64,000 nt of DNA from DATEDA01 sp963789885 (GCA_963789885.1 CAWBNB010000046.1:1-64000); one strand, 5' to 3'. Shown: positions 1-8,257, counted from the first letter of the stretch. Numbers and translations: made by a program. The notes: generated by a model not told the origin, from the sequence alone.

Positions 1-794
1 CCGGCCGTGGCGGACAGGCGTTTCGCGGCCGTGGTCTCGCCGGAGCTGGCTTCGCCGTGAGCGTCGTCGTCGATGATGATCTGAAGCCGCGAGCCCAGCT
101 GCTCGAGCCGCGATACGACGTCGGGCTCGCTCAGGTCATAGGCCATCACGCGGACCTTGGCCTTCTTGTCCGCTATTGCCTGGTCCAGCACCTCGAGGAT
201 GGCATGCCTCGCCTCGAAGCCCATCCACGCCAGCGCCTCCTTCGCCTTCGGATGGGTGGGGACGAACGACAGCCCCTCGTCCGCGTTTCTCGGCAGCAGC
301 TTCGATATCGGCGCCACGGATTCGCAGCGGTCGACGAAGGCCTGCGACGACACGAAGCCGCGGGTGAAGGTCACGTTGAGCTCCCGGGATAGGTCTCGCG
401 GCGCAGCTCGATGGCGACCTCCTGCGCCTCGCCGTAGCTCAACTCGTCCACGGCGTTCATGAAGACCGGGACGACCCGGTACACGAACTCGCCGGGCAGC
501 TCCGCGTTGCGGGGGAAATGGACCCGGCGGAATTTCTGGATCGGCGAGAACCGGGTGGAAAGCTGGTTCGGATTGACCTCGCCGGCGATCCCGGGAAAGG
601 CAAGCCGATTCTTCAAGGCGAAAAACTTGTCGCCGCCGGGTTCCTTATACTCGATCGCGAAACCGACGAAGTCGGGGGGGCGGCTTTCCCTCCTTCCAGT
701 TCATCGCGATGAGGGCCATGCCGTCGCCCCGGTGGAGTTTCAGCGTGAATGGCGCAGCCGCGTTTGTTCCGGTCAGTTGAAAGTCGCCCGCCAT
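1..794 (-). pseudogene. Phospholipase D-like protein, frameshifted and partial
   Basis: The minus strand from 794 leftward reads as one protein if two single-base slips are repaired, one in a C7 run near 676 and one near 385; the frame then stays open to position 1. The middle part carries a motif of the type ELPGEFVYRV and the C-terminal part a stretch ending SRLEQLGSRLQIIIDDD, which I recognise from large cytoplasmic phospholipase D-like domain proteins; the HKD catalytic motifs would lie beyond the window. ATG at 794 begins MAGDFQLTGT. Because one slip is in a homopolymer, an assembly error is as likely as true decay. No cassette boundary is seen at its 5' end. Confidence 0.6.
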
Positions 795-916
795 GGCCCT
801 CCTCCATCGCGTCACGTCACGGGCAAGCCCGACCCTTTTCAAGCGTATTCATGTTGAATCGCCCGCCGCAATAGGCCATTCGGATGCCGCCCCGCTCGAG
901 CGCGTGGTGGGGCACC

Positions 917-1261
917 TTATTTGCCGTGAGCACCGGGCTCGACGCGCAATAGCGTCACGTAGAACTCCAAGACCGCTCTTTCGGGGACGATTCCCGGGAT
1001 GCCTTGATCTCGATAGGCGAGGTGGGGGGCCACGCGAAGACGTCGCTCCCCTCCGACGCGCATGCCTTCGACGCCGTATTCCAAACCGGGAATCGAGCGT
1101 CGCTTGCCGACGCGGAAGGAATAGTGTTGGTTCTCCTGAATCTGCTGACCGCGATTGAGGAAGAGGTTGTATCGAACTTCGACTTTCGCACCTCGATCAG
1201 CGCTCGCACCCTCACCGACCTTGACGTCTTCGTACTCGACGCCGCCGCGGCCGCGCTTCAT
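917..1261 (-). CDS. FKBP-type peptidyl-prolyl cis-trans isomerase
   Basis: A protein of about 114 residues, the usual size of a single-domain FKBP, which catalyses proline cis-trans isomerisation during folding. Visible family marks are VEVRYNLFLNRGQQIQENQ near the N-terminus, IPGLEYGVEGMRVGGERRL (the conserved V-IPGWEEGL-MKVGGKR type core) and LEFYVTLLRVE near the C-terminus. ATG at 1261 (MKRGRGGVEYEDV) fits the family start better than an upstream ATG at 1306. There is no signal peptide, so a cytoplasmic location is inferred. It lies between the ICMT-like gene and the broken phospholipase gene, all on the minus strand. Confidence 0.85.
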   Translation of the reverse strand: MKRGRGGVEYEDVKVGEGASADRGAKVEVRYNLFLNRGQQIQENQHYSFRVGKRRSIPGLEYGVEGMRVGGERRLRVAPHLAYRDQGIPGIVPERAVLEFYVTLLRVEPGAHGK

Positions 1262-1392
1262 TGCCAGGGTGCCCACGCTAGAGATAGCCGAGGTAGACCA
1301 AGGCACGGCTCATAGAATCGCGTCACCCTCTCCAGATCGGCCACACCCAGGGTGATCAGGCTAACGCGCGGCTCCATATGCCCCTCTGTCAT

Positions 1393-1448
1393 GCCCAAGC
1401 TTGAAATCAGCGGCCGCCGGAGGCGGTCCGCTGGATCGATGGGTGAGG
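1393..1448 (-). repeat. Decayed attC-like palindrome
   Basis: The segment starts GCCCAAG and ends GGTGAGG, degraded versions of the GCCCAAC and GTTGGGC cores. Its inner arms (TCAGCGGCC and GGTCCGCTGGA) match those of functional-looking attC sites in the array such as 19011-19055. It ends 2 bp before the stop codon of the ICMT-like gene, exactly where an attC normally sits. Both cores carry substitutions, so it is probably inactive. Confidence 0.5.
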
Positions 1449-1450
1449 CA

Positions 1451-1912
1451 TCACAGCCATCGCCTCACGCGTGCAGCGTAGATTGCGAACTCCTCTCCAA
1501 AGATTACCTTGAGCGCGCGCTCTTCTGGTTGGATTTGGAAGCGAGTGATGTACAGGATAAAGATGAGTGGACCAGCGAAGGACAAAAGCGCCGACAGGTA
1601 GACCGCCCAAGCTAGCAGGAGGAGGGCCATGCCGACATACATGGGATTCCGGGTGACCTGATACACGCCACCTGTGACCAGAACCGAGGCACGCGCTGGC
1701 TTGAGTGGATTGATGGTCGTGCGAGAGGCACGAAAGGCGAGGAGGCCGAGGACGTCGAAGGCGACGCCAGCGGTGACAAGAAGTGCAACTGCCGCGTGGC
1801 GAAATCCTGTGGCGACAGTAGGCAGAGATCCCAGCGAAGAGACCCACCACATCGCCCCCGCGACGAGCGCGCCAACAACGGGTGGAGGAATCCTATGCTC
1901 GAGCGAAGGCAT
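1451..1912 (-). CDS. Isoprenylcysteine carboxyl methyltransferase-like membrane protein
   Basis: A 153-residue integral membrane protein with about four hydrophobic segments. The family signature is in the second half: VTGGVYQVTRNPMYVGM (the GxYxxxRNPMY motif) followed by QIQPEERALKVIFGEEFAIY and YAARVRRWL, the SAM-binding region of the ICMT/PEMT-like family. Members methylate lipids or small substrates at the membrane; the substrate here is unknown. Its start is 6 bp from the stop of the upstream 1918-2238 gene, suggesting co-transcription. The 3' end abuts a decayed attC, so it may be an old cassette gene. Confidence 0.85.
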   Translation of the reverse strand: MPSLEHRIPPPVVGALVAGAMWWVSSLGSLPTVATGFRHAAVALLVTAGVAFDVLGLLAFRASRTTINPLKPARASVLVTGGVYQVTRNPMYVGMALLLLAWAVYLSALLSFAGPLIFILYITRFQIQPEERALKVIFGEEFAIYAARVRRWL

Positions 1913-1917
1913 GGCGG

Positions 1918-2238
1918 TTATTGCCGGATCACCAACGAGGGGACGGGCCCAGGTTTCGTGGCAACCGCGGCAATGTCCCGCCCGATCGCATCAGCCAATT
2001 CATCCCGTGTGCACTCGACCGCTGTTCGGCCGAGGAGCCGAATTCCCTTCACATACCATTTTCTCGGCGGCAAACCGTAGATCGAGACGTAATCCGAATC
2101 GCCGTAGCTCTCCGTGCCATAGCGCTCTACCTCCCAGAGTTCAAGGACCGAATTGCCCTTCGCGCCGTGCAGCAAAAGCCGCCGGTCATAGACGACAGAC
2201 TCACCGCGACGTTGGGCGCCCTGAGCCGTAGTTGGCAC
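1918..2238 (-). CDS. Hypothetical protein of 106 residues
   Basis: I do not recognise this protein. A GTG at 2238 follows the stop of the cupin dioxygenase gene by 5 bp, with an AAGGGA-like ribosome site just before it, so the two are probably co-transcribed. The body reads as real protein (for example LELWEVERYGTESYGDSDYV and GLPPRKWYVKGIRLLGRTA) with no hydrophobic segment. A GTTGGGC heptamer at 2213-2219 inside its 5' end resembles an attC core but has no partner, so N-terminal replacement by cassette recombination is possible but unproven. Confidence 0.5.
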   Translation of the reverse strand: MPTTAQGAQRRGESVVYDRRLLLHGAKGNSVLELWEVERYGTESYGDSDYVSIYGLPPRKWYVKGIRLLGRTAVECTRDELADAIGRDIAAVATKPGPVPSLVIRQ

Positions 2239-2243
2239 CGGGG

Positions 2244-3200
2244 TCAGCTTTCCCTTAGCCAATCCAGGCGTGCTAGGACGGGCTCGTCCGTCACGCGGAG
2301 CAGGTAGCTTGACGCCTTGGCGCGCAGACGATGATGTCGCCACGCAGGCACAACAAACACGTCGCCGCGTCGCCACTCGAACACACTGTCCTCGACGTTC
2401 ACGACGCCGGCTCCGTCGATGACGGCAAATATGGAGCTTCCTGTCGTTCGCCCGCGCGCCAGTTCGGCGCCCTCGTCCAGGCGGGCGACGTACAACGCCA
2501 TGCTCCGCAACTCAGGAGGGCCAAGAAGGATCTCACTGTGCCCGGCCGACAAGCTCGGCTGGGACGCCAGCCGGCTAAGCGTGTCCGCCCACGCGAAACG
2601 CATCGGCGAGCGTTCGTCGACCTCGTCTGCCGCTTCGACGCCATCCGGAAACCGCTCGAAAAACATGGGCTCGAGCAGCTGAACGAGCGGGGCATCGAGA
2701 AAGTCGATCCAGTACGCACGGGCCCTGCCTTCGTTCCGATGGCCGTGCCATGACCAGCTTGGGGTCAGCACCACATCCCCGGGAAGCATCGGGATCTTCT
2801 TACCGTTGACGACAGTGAACATGTCCGGCGCAGCGTCCACGACCAATCGCAGTGCATTCGGCGTGTGTCGATGACTCCGGGCTACCTCCCCGGGCTCGAC
2901 CATCTGATACGCGGCCACCAGCGTCCGCGTCGTCGCGTAGCTATTGCCAGGCACCGGATTGCTCAGGATAAGGTTTCGGCGCTCCGCGAGCTCGGTGCTC
3001 ACGAATTTCCCTGCTGCGTCCAGCGCCGGCTTCGCGAGCCCGTACGACCAGTGCGCGGGCAGAAAGCTCTTCTTGGGCGTAGACCAGAGCGAAGGCTCCG
3101 GTTTATTCCAGCCCGGGCCGATGCCAGCCGCCGCGAGGAGGCTGTGCAGCTCCTCAATGCTTTTGGACGCCGCGAACTTCCTAGGGTCTATCGAATTCAT
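2244..3200 (-). CDS. Gentisate 1,2-dioxygenase-like bicupin
   Basis: A 318-residue protein, slightly shorter than typical gentisate dioxygenases (about 350). The N-terminal cupin has EPGEVARSHRHTPNALRLVV, the His-rich metal-binding motif, then MLPGDVVLTPSWSWHGHRN and YWIDFLDAPLVQLLEPMFFE, all characteristic of gentisate/1-hydroxy-2-naphthoate dioxygenases. The second cupin (GRTTGSSIFAVIDGAGVVN, RGDVFVVPAWRHH) is less conserved, as in the family. The reaction would be Fe(II)-dependent ring opening between the carboxyl- and hydroxyl-bearing carbons; the exact substrate is not decided by the sequence. It begins a minus-strand run with the 106-residue gene and the ICMT-like gene. Confidence 0.85.
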   Translation of the reverse strand: MNSIDPRKFAASKSIEELHSLLAAAGIGPGWNKPEPSLWSTPKKSFLPAHWSYGLAKPALDAAGKFVSTELAERRNLILSNPVPGNSYATTRTLVAAYQMVEPGEVARSHRHTPNALRLVVDAAPDMFTVVNGKKIPMLPGDVVLTPSWSWHGHRNEGRARAYWIDFLDAPLVQLLEPMFFERFPDGVEAADEVDERSPMRFAWADTLSRLASQPSLSAGHSEILLGPPELRSMALYVARLDEGAELARGRTTGSSIFAVIDGAGVVNVEDSVFEWRRGDVFVVPAWRHHRLRAKASSYLLRVTDEPVLARLDWLRES

Positions 3201-3440
3201 CTCGTAGTCCAGGCCCAGGGCTGAACGGACAGCACGGCGCGAACGGAAGCAAGGCGCATGAGAGCAACTGTACTGCCGAGGAACGGTCGCCTACAAGGCA
3301 GGACCCGCAGAGCGCCTGGTTCAAAGCGTCGCGTTTTCACGCGTGAACTGCTCTAGGAATGGAACGGTTTACGCCTTCGCGCCCCTGAAGGCTGCGCAGG
3401 GCGAAATGTTGCGGTGCCGGGCTGAGCCCTAACCAAGCCT

Positions 3441-3503
3441 CTCCCCCGGTGGGGGAGGGAGATAGGACCCCGCCCGACTCTCTCCCCGCCGGGGGGGGAG
3501 AGG
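3441..3503. repeat. Two tandem C/G-run hairpins in an intergenic gap
   Basis: Two adjacent palindromes, CTCCCCCGGTGGGGGAG (3441-3457) and CTCTCCCCGCC...GGGGAGAG (3480-3503), lie just downstream of the MBL gene stop in its direction of transcription. They could end its transcript, but there is no clear T-run. The rest of the gap 3201-3509 shows no gene. This kind of C-run/G-run hairpin pair is a common intergenic repeat in proteobacterial chromosomes (general knowledge). Confidence 0.5.
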
Positions 3504-3509
3504 GTGTGG

Positions 3510-4253
3510 CTACGCGAGCACCGCCTGCCGCTCGGCGAGCCGCTCCGCCAGCGCGCGCAGCAGCGCCGCGCCATCGCCGCGGAACGCGCTGCCGTGCATG
3601 CAGGCGAGCGTCGTGGGTCGCTCGCGCGCGATGCGCTCGAGGATCTTCGCCGTGTCCGGCGCGTGCGCGTAGTAGTCCATCGGCCCGCGGAACTCCTCGC
3701 TCGGTCCGAGGATGTCCGATTCGGTGAGCGGGGTCTCGCCGGCGCCACCCTGCGTGAAGAGGTCGCCGCAGAGGAACGTGCGTGTCGACGTCTCCATCAT
3801 GAGCCCGCAGTCCCAGCCGTGCGGCATGTGCGGCGTGTCGAACCAGCGTACGGTGTGGCGGCCCAGAGCGAGCACCTCCCCGTCGGCGAGCGCGCGGGCC
3901 GGGCGGTCCGCCACGTCGTTCGCGGAGACCATGGCCGCGATCCGACCGCACGCCGGCTCGGCCCGGGGCGCTGCCGCAAGCCACTCGTTGAGCGCGCCGC
4001 ATTCGTCGGCCTCGAAGTGGGAGAAGCCGACGTAGCGCAGACGCGCGACCGGGATCACCCGGCCCACCGCCTCGCGCACGAGCGGGAACATCCGCCGCGG
4101 GCCGGTGTGGAAGAGGAGCGGCGCCTCGTCGTCGATCAGGTACTGGTTGAAGTTGAAGCGGAAGCCGTCCGGCATCTGGACCGGCGTGTTGATGCGGTAG
4201 ATGCCGGCCGCGATCTCGTGGACGTTGGTGCCCGACTGGGGGTTGGTGATCAT
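3510..4253 (-). CDS. MBL-fold di-iron oxygen-binding type hydrolase
   Basis: A 247-residue protein with a metallo-beta-lactamase fold resembling the diiron domain of flavodiiron proteins. The metal motif is HFEADECG (H-x-E-x-D instead of H-x-H-x-D), with further ligands expected in DTPHMPHGWD, LCGDLFTQGG and ACMHGSAFRGDG. There is no flavodoxin domain, so it is a stand-alone ODP-type protein that may sense or reduce O2 or NO; that role is inferred. The start at 4253 leaves about 90 bp to the divergently transcribed sigma-factor gene. A perfect inverted repeat lies in that gap. Confidence 0.8.
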   Translation of the reverse strand: MITNPQSGTNVHEIAAGIYRINTPVQMPDGFRFNFNQYLIDDEAPLLFHTGPRRMFPLVREAVGRVIPVARLRYVGFSHFEADECGALNEWLAAAPRAEPACGRIAAMVSANDVADRPARALADGEVLALGRHTVRWFDTPHMPHGWDCGLMMETSTRTFLCGDLFTQGGAGETPLTESDILGPSEEFRGPMDYYAHAPDTAKILERIARERPTTLACMHGSAFRGDGAALLRALAERLAERQAVLA

Positions 4254-4286
4254 GGGTGCCTCCTGGGTGGTGGTTGGACCCGGGAT

Positions 4287-4313
4287 GTGTAACGAGGAGG
4301 CGGGTCGTTACAC
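4287..4313. promoter_or_regulatory. Perfect inverted repeat between divergent genes
   Basis: GTGTAACG (4287-4294) and CGTTACAC (4306-4313) form a perfect 8-bp inverted repeat with an 11-bp spacer, halfway between the MBL gene and the sigma-factor gene. The location fits an operator or an autoregulatory ECF promoter element; no protein is known to bind it. Confidence 0.45.
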
Positions 4314-4350
4314 CTCCTCTCCGTGGCCGCCGCGGCCTTATCCTATGGGG

Positions 4351-4929
4351 ATGAACGATGCCTCCGACCGCGAGGGGCTCGACGACGTCGCCCTTGTGCG
4401 CCGCATCGCGGCGGCGCCGGGCGGGGGCGATGTCGCGGCCGAAACCGAGCTCTACCGCCGCCTGGCGCCGCGGGTGCGCCTCTACGGCCTCAAGCACCTG
4501 CGCGACGGTCAGGCGGCGTCTGACCTCGTGCAGCAGGTGCTGATGCTCACCCTCGAGCGCCTGCGCGCCGGCAAGCTCCGCGACGCGGAGCGGCTCGTCT
4601 CGTTCGTGTTCGGGACCTGCCGGATGATGGTGCTCGAGCTGCGGCGCACCGGCGCACGGCGCGAGCGGTTGCTCGACCGCTACGCGGGCGACGTGCCGAT
4701 GGCCGATCCCGCCGCATCGCCGCGTCTCGACCAGGCGCGGCTCGTCGGCTGCCTCGAACGCCTGTCCGAGCGCGAGCGCTCGGTCCTGGTGATGACTTTC
4801 TACGACGACCAGCCGGCCAAGGAAGTCGCCGCCGCGCTCGGGCTGAGCGAGGGGAACGTGCGCGTCATCCGCCACCGCGGGCTCGAGCGGCTGCGCGACT
4901 GCGTGACGGGACGAGGAGCGCCCCCATGA
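4351..4929 (+). CDS. ECF-type RNA polymerase sigma factor
   Basis: A 192-residue protein with the two sigma domains expected of an extracytoplasmic-function sigma factor. Region 2 is seen around VRLYGLKHLRDGQAASDLVQ and region 4 around LERLSERERSVLVMTFYDDQ followed by the helix-turn-helix KEVAAALGLSEGNVRVIRHR. The ATG at 4351 (MNDASDREG) is preceded by a second in-frame ATG at 4345; either could be used. The 3' end overlaps the anti-sigma gene by 4 bp (ATGA), implying translational coupling. It should direct polymerase to a small regulon that may include the divergent MBL gene. Confidence 0.88.
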   Translation: MNDASDREGLDDVALVRRIAAAPGGGDVAAETELYRRLAPRVRLYGLKHLRDGQAASDLVQQVLMLTLERLRAGKLRDAERLVSFVFGTCRMMVLELRRTGARRERLLDRYAGDVPMADPAASPRLDQARLVGCLERLSERERSVLVMTFYDDQPAKEVAAALGLSEGNVRVIRHRGLERLRDCVTGRGAPP

Positions 4930-5510
4930 CCCAGCCGAGCTGCGCCAGCCCGATCCCGCTTGCGACCCTTCTCGAGTACTGGCTCGGCGAGCTCGACGAG
5001 GCGCGGGAAGGCCGGCTCGACGAGCACCTGCTCGGCTGCGGCCACTGCAGCGCGAATCTGCAGAGCCTGGTCGACATCGCCGGCGAGGTCCGCGCGGCGG
5101 TGCGTGCGGGTGCCGTACACGCCGTCCTGACCGACGCCTTCGTGAAGCGGCTCGCCGCGCAGGGGCTGCGCCTGCGGGAGTATCGCGTGCCGCACAACGG
5201 CAGCGTCTATTGCACGGTCGCCCCGGACGACGACCTGCTGATCACCCGCCTCGACGCGCCGCTTGCGGGGGTCGAGCGGCTCGACGTCGAGCGCTTGGGC
5301 GTCGAGGGCGCAGGCCTCGAGCGCCTGCGCGATGTGCCGTTCGACGCGGCGGCCGGGGAAGTGGTCCTCACATCGCGGATGGAACGCATCCGTGCGCTGC
5401 CCGCATCGACTGTGCGGATCCGGCTCCTTGCCATGGCGTCGTCGGGCGAGCGTCTCGTCGGCGAGTACACCTTTCACCACACGCCCTATCGACCGGGCGA
5501 CAGCCGCTGA
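4926..5510 (+). CDS. Zinc-finger anti-sigma factor
   Basis: A 194-residue protein encoded directly after the sigma factor with a 4-bp overlap. The N-terminus has LDEHLLGCGHCSANLQ, the H-x3-C-x2-C zinc-binding anti-sigma motif. No transmembrane helix follows; the rest is a soluble domain with strand-like segments (YTFHHTPYRPGD near the end), so it would be a cytoplasmic anti-sigma factor that holds the ECF sigma until a signal, possibly redox, releases it. The signal is inference. Confidence 0.75.
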   Translation: MTQPSCASPIPLATLLEYWLGELDEAREGRLDEHLLGCGHCSANLQSLVDIAGEVRAAVRAGAVHAVLTDAFVKRLAAQGLRLREYRVPHNGSVYCTVAPDDDLLITRLDAPLAGVERLDVERLGVEGAGLERLRDVPFDAAAGEVVLTSRMERIRALPASTVRIRLLAMASSGERLVGEYTFHHTPYRPGDSR

Positions 5511-5537
5511 ACCCCGGGCCGTCACCGACCCAGGTTG

Positions 5538-6606
5538 TTACGACGCTCCTGACCCAAGCGATGACCCGTTACGCACGAGCACGATCTTGCCTATCACGCC
5601 TCCCTTCCCGAGCAGCTCCTGCGCGCGTCTTGCCTCGGCAAGAGGAAATCGCTGCGCGATGAGCGGCTTGAGCTTTTGCTGTTGAAGGAGGTCGAGCAGG
5701 GCGATCAAATCCTGCCGAAACAAAGCCGGCTTCAAGCGTTTGAGCGTCTGGATGCTGTAGGGGACGATCCGTTTCCGGCCGGGGAGAAGCCAGCCGCCAG
5801 CGATGTACAACGCGTAGATGGGGATTCCATGAAGGCGATTACGACGGCCTGTACGGTCCGAACCTAATCCCTCCCCACGTAGCGAGGTTGTATTGCCATA
5901 ACCCACCACCCTCCCGCCCGGACGGAGAGCCTCGCGGGAATGCCAGAGGTGGGCGCCACCAATGGGGTCGAAGACGGCGTCCACGCCCTCGCCCGTGAGG
6001 CGGCGAACTTCTTTAACGTAGTCCTGATTCCGGTAATCGATTGGTACACCGCCCAGCTCGGAAACGGCCGGCGCCCCTCGCGATGAACAGGTACCGTACA
6101 TCTCCAGTTCGGCAAGGCGCCCCAGCTGCAGGAGTGCCGTGCCCACCCCGCCCGACGCGCCGTGAAACAACACGCGCTGGCCCGGTTTGACCTTGGCGGA
6201 ACGATGCAGCATCTGGTACGCCGTGATGTAGTTCAGAATGAGGCTGACCGCCTCGGCGGCGTCCAACCCGGATCGCACCGGAACCAGCTCGCGCTGCGGC
6301 AGGCAGACGAACTCCGCGTACGCGCCGTGTATGGGCATCGCGGCAACTATCTGGCGCGGTTCGATTCCGGAGACACCGTTGCCGAGCTGATCTACCTCGC
6401 CAACCAGGTCCCACCCCGGCGTGTAGGGCACCGGGGGGCGTTTCGGGATGGACGCCCTCGCGCGCCATTATGTCGGGCAAGGAGACGCCTGCGGCCAGCA
6501 CTCTCACCCGCACTTCACCAGCCTTCGGCTCGGGGCACTCCTCTTCAACCACCCGAAGTGCATCGGGCCCGCCGTAGTGAGTAACGATGATGCGCGTGTG
6601 TCTCAT
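5538..6606 (-). CDS. NAD(P)-dependent quinone oxidoreductase-like protein (MDR family), one frameshift
   Basis: Two frames join into one protein of about 355 residues if one base is removed from a G/C run near 6432. The N-terminus (MRHTRIIVTHYGGPDALRVV, then VRVLAAGVSLPDIMAREG) and the downstream part (TPGWDLVGEVDQLGNGVSGI, VLFHGASGGVGTALLQLGRL, PLAEARRAQELL) are typical of zinc-independent quinone oxidoreductases; GASGGVG is the NADPH-binding loop. The start lies 39 bp from an attC core at 6645, the usual spacing of a cassette gene, but no attC follows its stop, so it is probably the last cassette of the array with its attC lost. Confidence 0.8.
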
Positions 6607-6644
6607 GGACTCTTCCTCCCTTGGCGGGCGGTCGAGCTAGTGCG

Positions 6645-6690
6645 GCCCAACGCTAGAGTTCACCGGACCGCGTAGGGGGCCCGCGAGGGA
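6645..6690 (-). repeat. attC remnant, left half only
   Basis: It starts GCCCAACGCTAGAGTTCACC, close to the left arm of the complete attC at 33595-33672, but the right arm and GTTRRRY core are missing and the sequence runs straight into the parDE remnant. A deletion has removed half of the site. Confidence 0.7.
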
Positions 6691-6885
6691 GCGCTCGAAC
6701 TCAGCGATGAACGCCAGACCGAGCTCAGCATTCGCTTCTCGCGCGTAGAAAAGGGCTCCGTCAATCAGCTCGCGCTCGGCTTCGAGACTGACGGATGGGA
6801 TCACTTCAGCGCATCACGAGCGCGGGTGATTGCGTCGGCGGCGGGGACCACAGGGGCGCGCCCAGCTTCGATTTCGGCGATCCGC
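6691..6885 (-). pseudogene. Remnant of a parDE-type toxin-antitoxin cassette
   Basis: This stretch is strongly similar to 33880-34075 in the first cassette. It encodes the end of the antitoxin (RIAEIEAGRAPVVPAADA, against RIAEIEAGRAPVVPAAEA in the intact copy) and the start of a ParE-like toxin (a frame beginning MIPSVSLEAERELIDGAL in the intact copy). Both genes are cut: the antitoxin lacks its N-terminal two thirds and the toxin its C-terminal two thirds. The cassette's leading edge (CTGCCGGCTGAAGCCCAAC) is also like that of the first cassette (TTGCCGGCTGAGGCCCAAC). Confidence 0.8.
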
Positions 6886-6947
6886 AGAACGCCTTCAGAT
6901 GCTCTAGTTTGCATGATGATATCTCCGCGAAGGCGCTGCCGGCTGAA

Positions 6948-7018
6948 GCCCAACGTCGCCGTTCCAGGGGGCCCTGCTGACGCGGCCCCCTGGAACGGCC
7001 GGTTAGGGCGACGGCTTC
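6948..7018 (-). repeat. attC of the PNPOx cassette
   Basis: Cores GCCCAAC (6948-6954) and GTTAGGG (7012-7018) enclose strong arms GTTCCAGGGGGCC and GGCCCCCTGGAAC. The PNPOx gene stop lies 8 bp to the right. Confidence 0.85.
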
Positions 7019-7025
7019 GCAAGCT

Positions 7026-7631
7026 CTAAAGGTCCTCTGCGCGGTCGCGCGCTGGAAGGGAATCGCGGAACTCTGCGAAAGTCTTCCAGGCAGGAACTGG
7101 CGGGGTGTAGTCCGGGCGCGGTGCGTATGCCGAGTGCTCGATGAGTTGCATCTTGTGTATGTAGCGTGGGCAGTTCGGGAAAATGCGATCTGCTGTGACA
7201 CGAACAATGAACACCGAGCCCGGGCACTCATTACGTAGAGGATCATCCTCGCTTATCTGGGCAATGCCATTCACGCGCAGCCGCTTCGGGCGCTCGAAGT
7301 CCAGGAACAGCAAGCCAACGTGGGCATTGACGAGCACGTTGCCCCAGGTGCGGTACATGCCATTGCCGTCGTAATCAGGAATGCAAAGCGTGCGATCGTC
7401 GAGCACCCGCACGAACCCGGGTAACCCGCCTTTGTAAGAGCAATCCGGATGGCCTCGGGCGTCTGCCGTTGCTACGAAGAACATCGGGGACCGCTGGATA
7501 AAGGCGCGGTCCTCGTCGGTAAAGGCGGTGCGAACGGTGACTTGCTCCAGGCGATCGGCCAGCCGCCGAGTCTCACGAGTGTCCTGGAGTCGCCGCATCC
7601 CATCGTGATACAACGGATCGTCTGCCATCAT
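7026..7631 (-). CDS. Pyridoxamine 5'-phosphate oxidase family protein
   Basis: A 201-residue protein of the FMN-binding split-barrel family. Recognisable segments are FIQRSPMFFVATADARGHPD and SYKGGLPGFVRVLDDRTLCI in the N-terminal half, then GMYRTWGNVLVNAHVGLLFL and RLRVNGIAQIS, the usual pattern of strands lining the flavin site. Such proteins are typically flavin-dependent oxidoreductases of unknown substrate rather than true vitamin B6 enzymes. Start at 7631 (MMADDPLYHDGMRRLQD) is 28 bp from the next attC; ATG at 7628 is an alternative. Gene cassette, read leftward. Confidence 0.85.
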   Translation of the reverse strand: MMADDPLYHDGMRRLQDTRETRRLADRLEQVTVRTAFTDEDRAFIQRSPMFFVATADARGHPDCSYKGGLPGFVRVLDDRTLCIPDYDGNGMYRTWGNVLVNAHVGLLFLDFERPKRLRVNGIAQISEDDPLRNECPGSVFIVRVTADRIFPNCPRYIHKMQLIEHSAYAPRPDYTPPVPAWKTFAEFRDSLPARDRAEDL

Positions 7632-7658
7632 TACTCCTTGTAACGCGCGGTGAGAGAG

Positions 7659-7760
7659 CCTTAACGTTCGCGTTGAGCGGGGGCCGACGAGCGTAGCGAG
7701 GAGGGAACCGCAAGGAAGCGAGGCGCGCTTGCGGCCGTCCGCTCGAACGCGGGGTTAGGC
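7659..7760 (-). repeat. attC of the HIT cassette
   Basis: Left core CCTTAAC (7659-7665), right core GTTAGGC (7754-7760). The inner arms contain the GAGCG...CGCTTGCGGCCGTCCGCTCGAACGC pattern common in this array. The HIT stop codon lies inside the right core. Confidence 0.85.
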
Positions 7761-8141
7761 GCCATGCATCCCCCTCGCTAACACACAGCGAACCCCACCC
7801 GCCGGGTCTGGTACGTCGCCAACGTACCGCGGGATCAAGTGCACGTGGACGTGCATGCGTGATTGCCCTCCGGCCTTCCCGATGTTTATACCAATGTTGT
7901 AACCGTCGGGCGAGTGCTTTCCTCTTATGAGGCGTTGCGCCTGGTTCAACAGATCAAGCACGGCCAGCTGTTCTTCGTCCGTCATGTCAAAGAAGCTTGC
8001 GACATGGCGCTTTGGGATAGCGAGTACGTGTCCGCGACTCAACGAGTTACTGTCGTAGCGCACATAGGCGAGGTCGTTCTCCAATACGACGTCAGCTGGG
8101 GTACACAACTCGCAAGCTGCGGAATCAGGCGCGGTGTTCAT
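7755..8141 (-). CDS. HIT family hydrolase
   Basis: A 128-residue histidine-triad protein. The catalytic motif SRMHVHVHLIPR (H-x-H-x-H) is near the C-terminus, preceded by GYNIGINIGKAGGQ, and the N-terminal CELC and LAIPKRHVASFFDM segments are also conserved. HIT enzymes hydrolyse or transfer nucleoside phosphates such as AMP-lysine or dinucleoside polyphosphates. ATG at 8141 (MNTAPDSAACELC) is chosen because upstream codons belong to the attC; the TAA stop overlaps the attC core at 7755-7757, the classic cassette arrangement. Confidence 0.9.
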   Translation of the reverse strand: MNTAPDSAACELCTPADVVLENDLAYVRYDSNSLSRGHVLAIPKRHVASFFDMTDEEQLAVLDLLNQAQRLIRGKHSPDGYNIGINIGKAGGQSRMHVHVHLIPRYVGDVPDPAGGVRCVLARGMHGA

Positions 8142-8152
8142 CGACTCATGGT

Positions 8153-8257
8153 GCCTAACGCCGGAGTTCAGCGGCGCGCTCACGGCGACCCGCGGAGCAC
8201 GGCGATAAACAAAAAGTAACCACGCTTCCACGCGTCCGCTCGAACGAGGGGTTAGGC
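8153..8257 (-). repeat. attC of the membrane-protein cassette interrupted by IS481 copy A
   Basis: Cores GCCTAAC (8153-8159) and GTTAGGC (8251-8257). It shares long inner segments with attC 27415-27519 (CGGCGCGCTCACGGCG and GCACGGCGATAAAC), so the two belong to one attC lineage. IS481 copy A begins 8 bp beyond the right core. Confidence 0.88.

Noticed and set aside
2213..2219. GTTGGGC heptamer as an attC core in the 106-residue gene
   Set aside because: No RYYYAAC partner or pairing arm is found within 150 bp to the left, so it is probably chance, although a recombination scar cannot be excluded.
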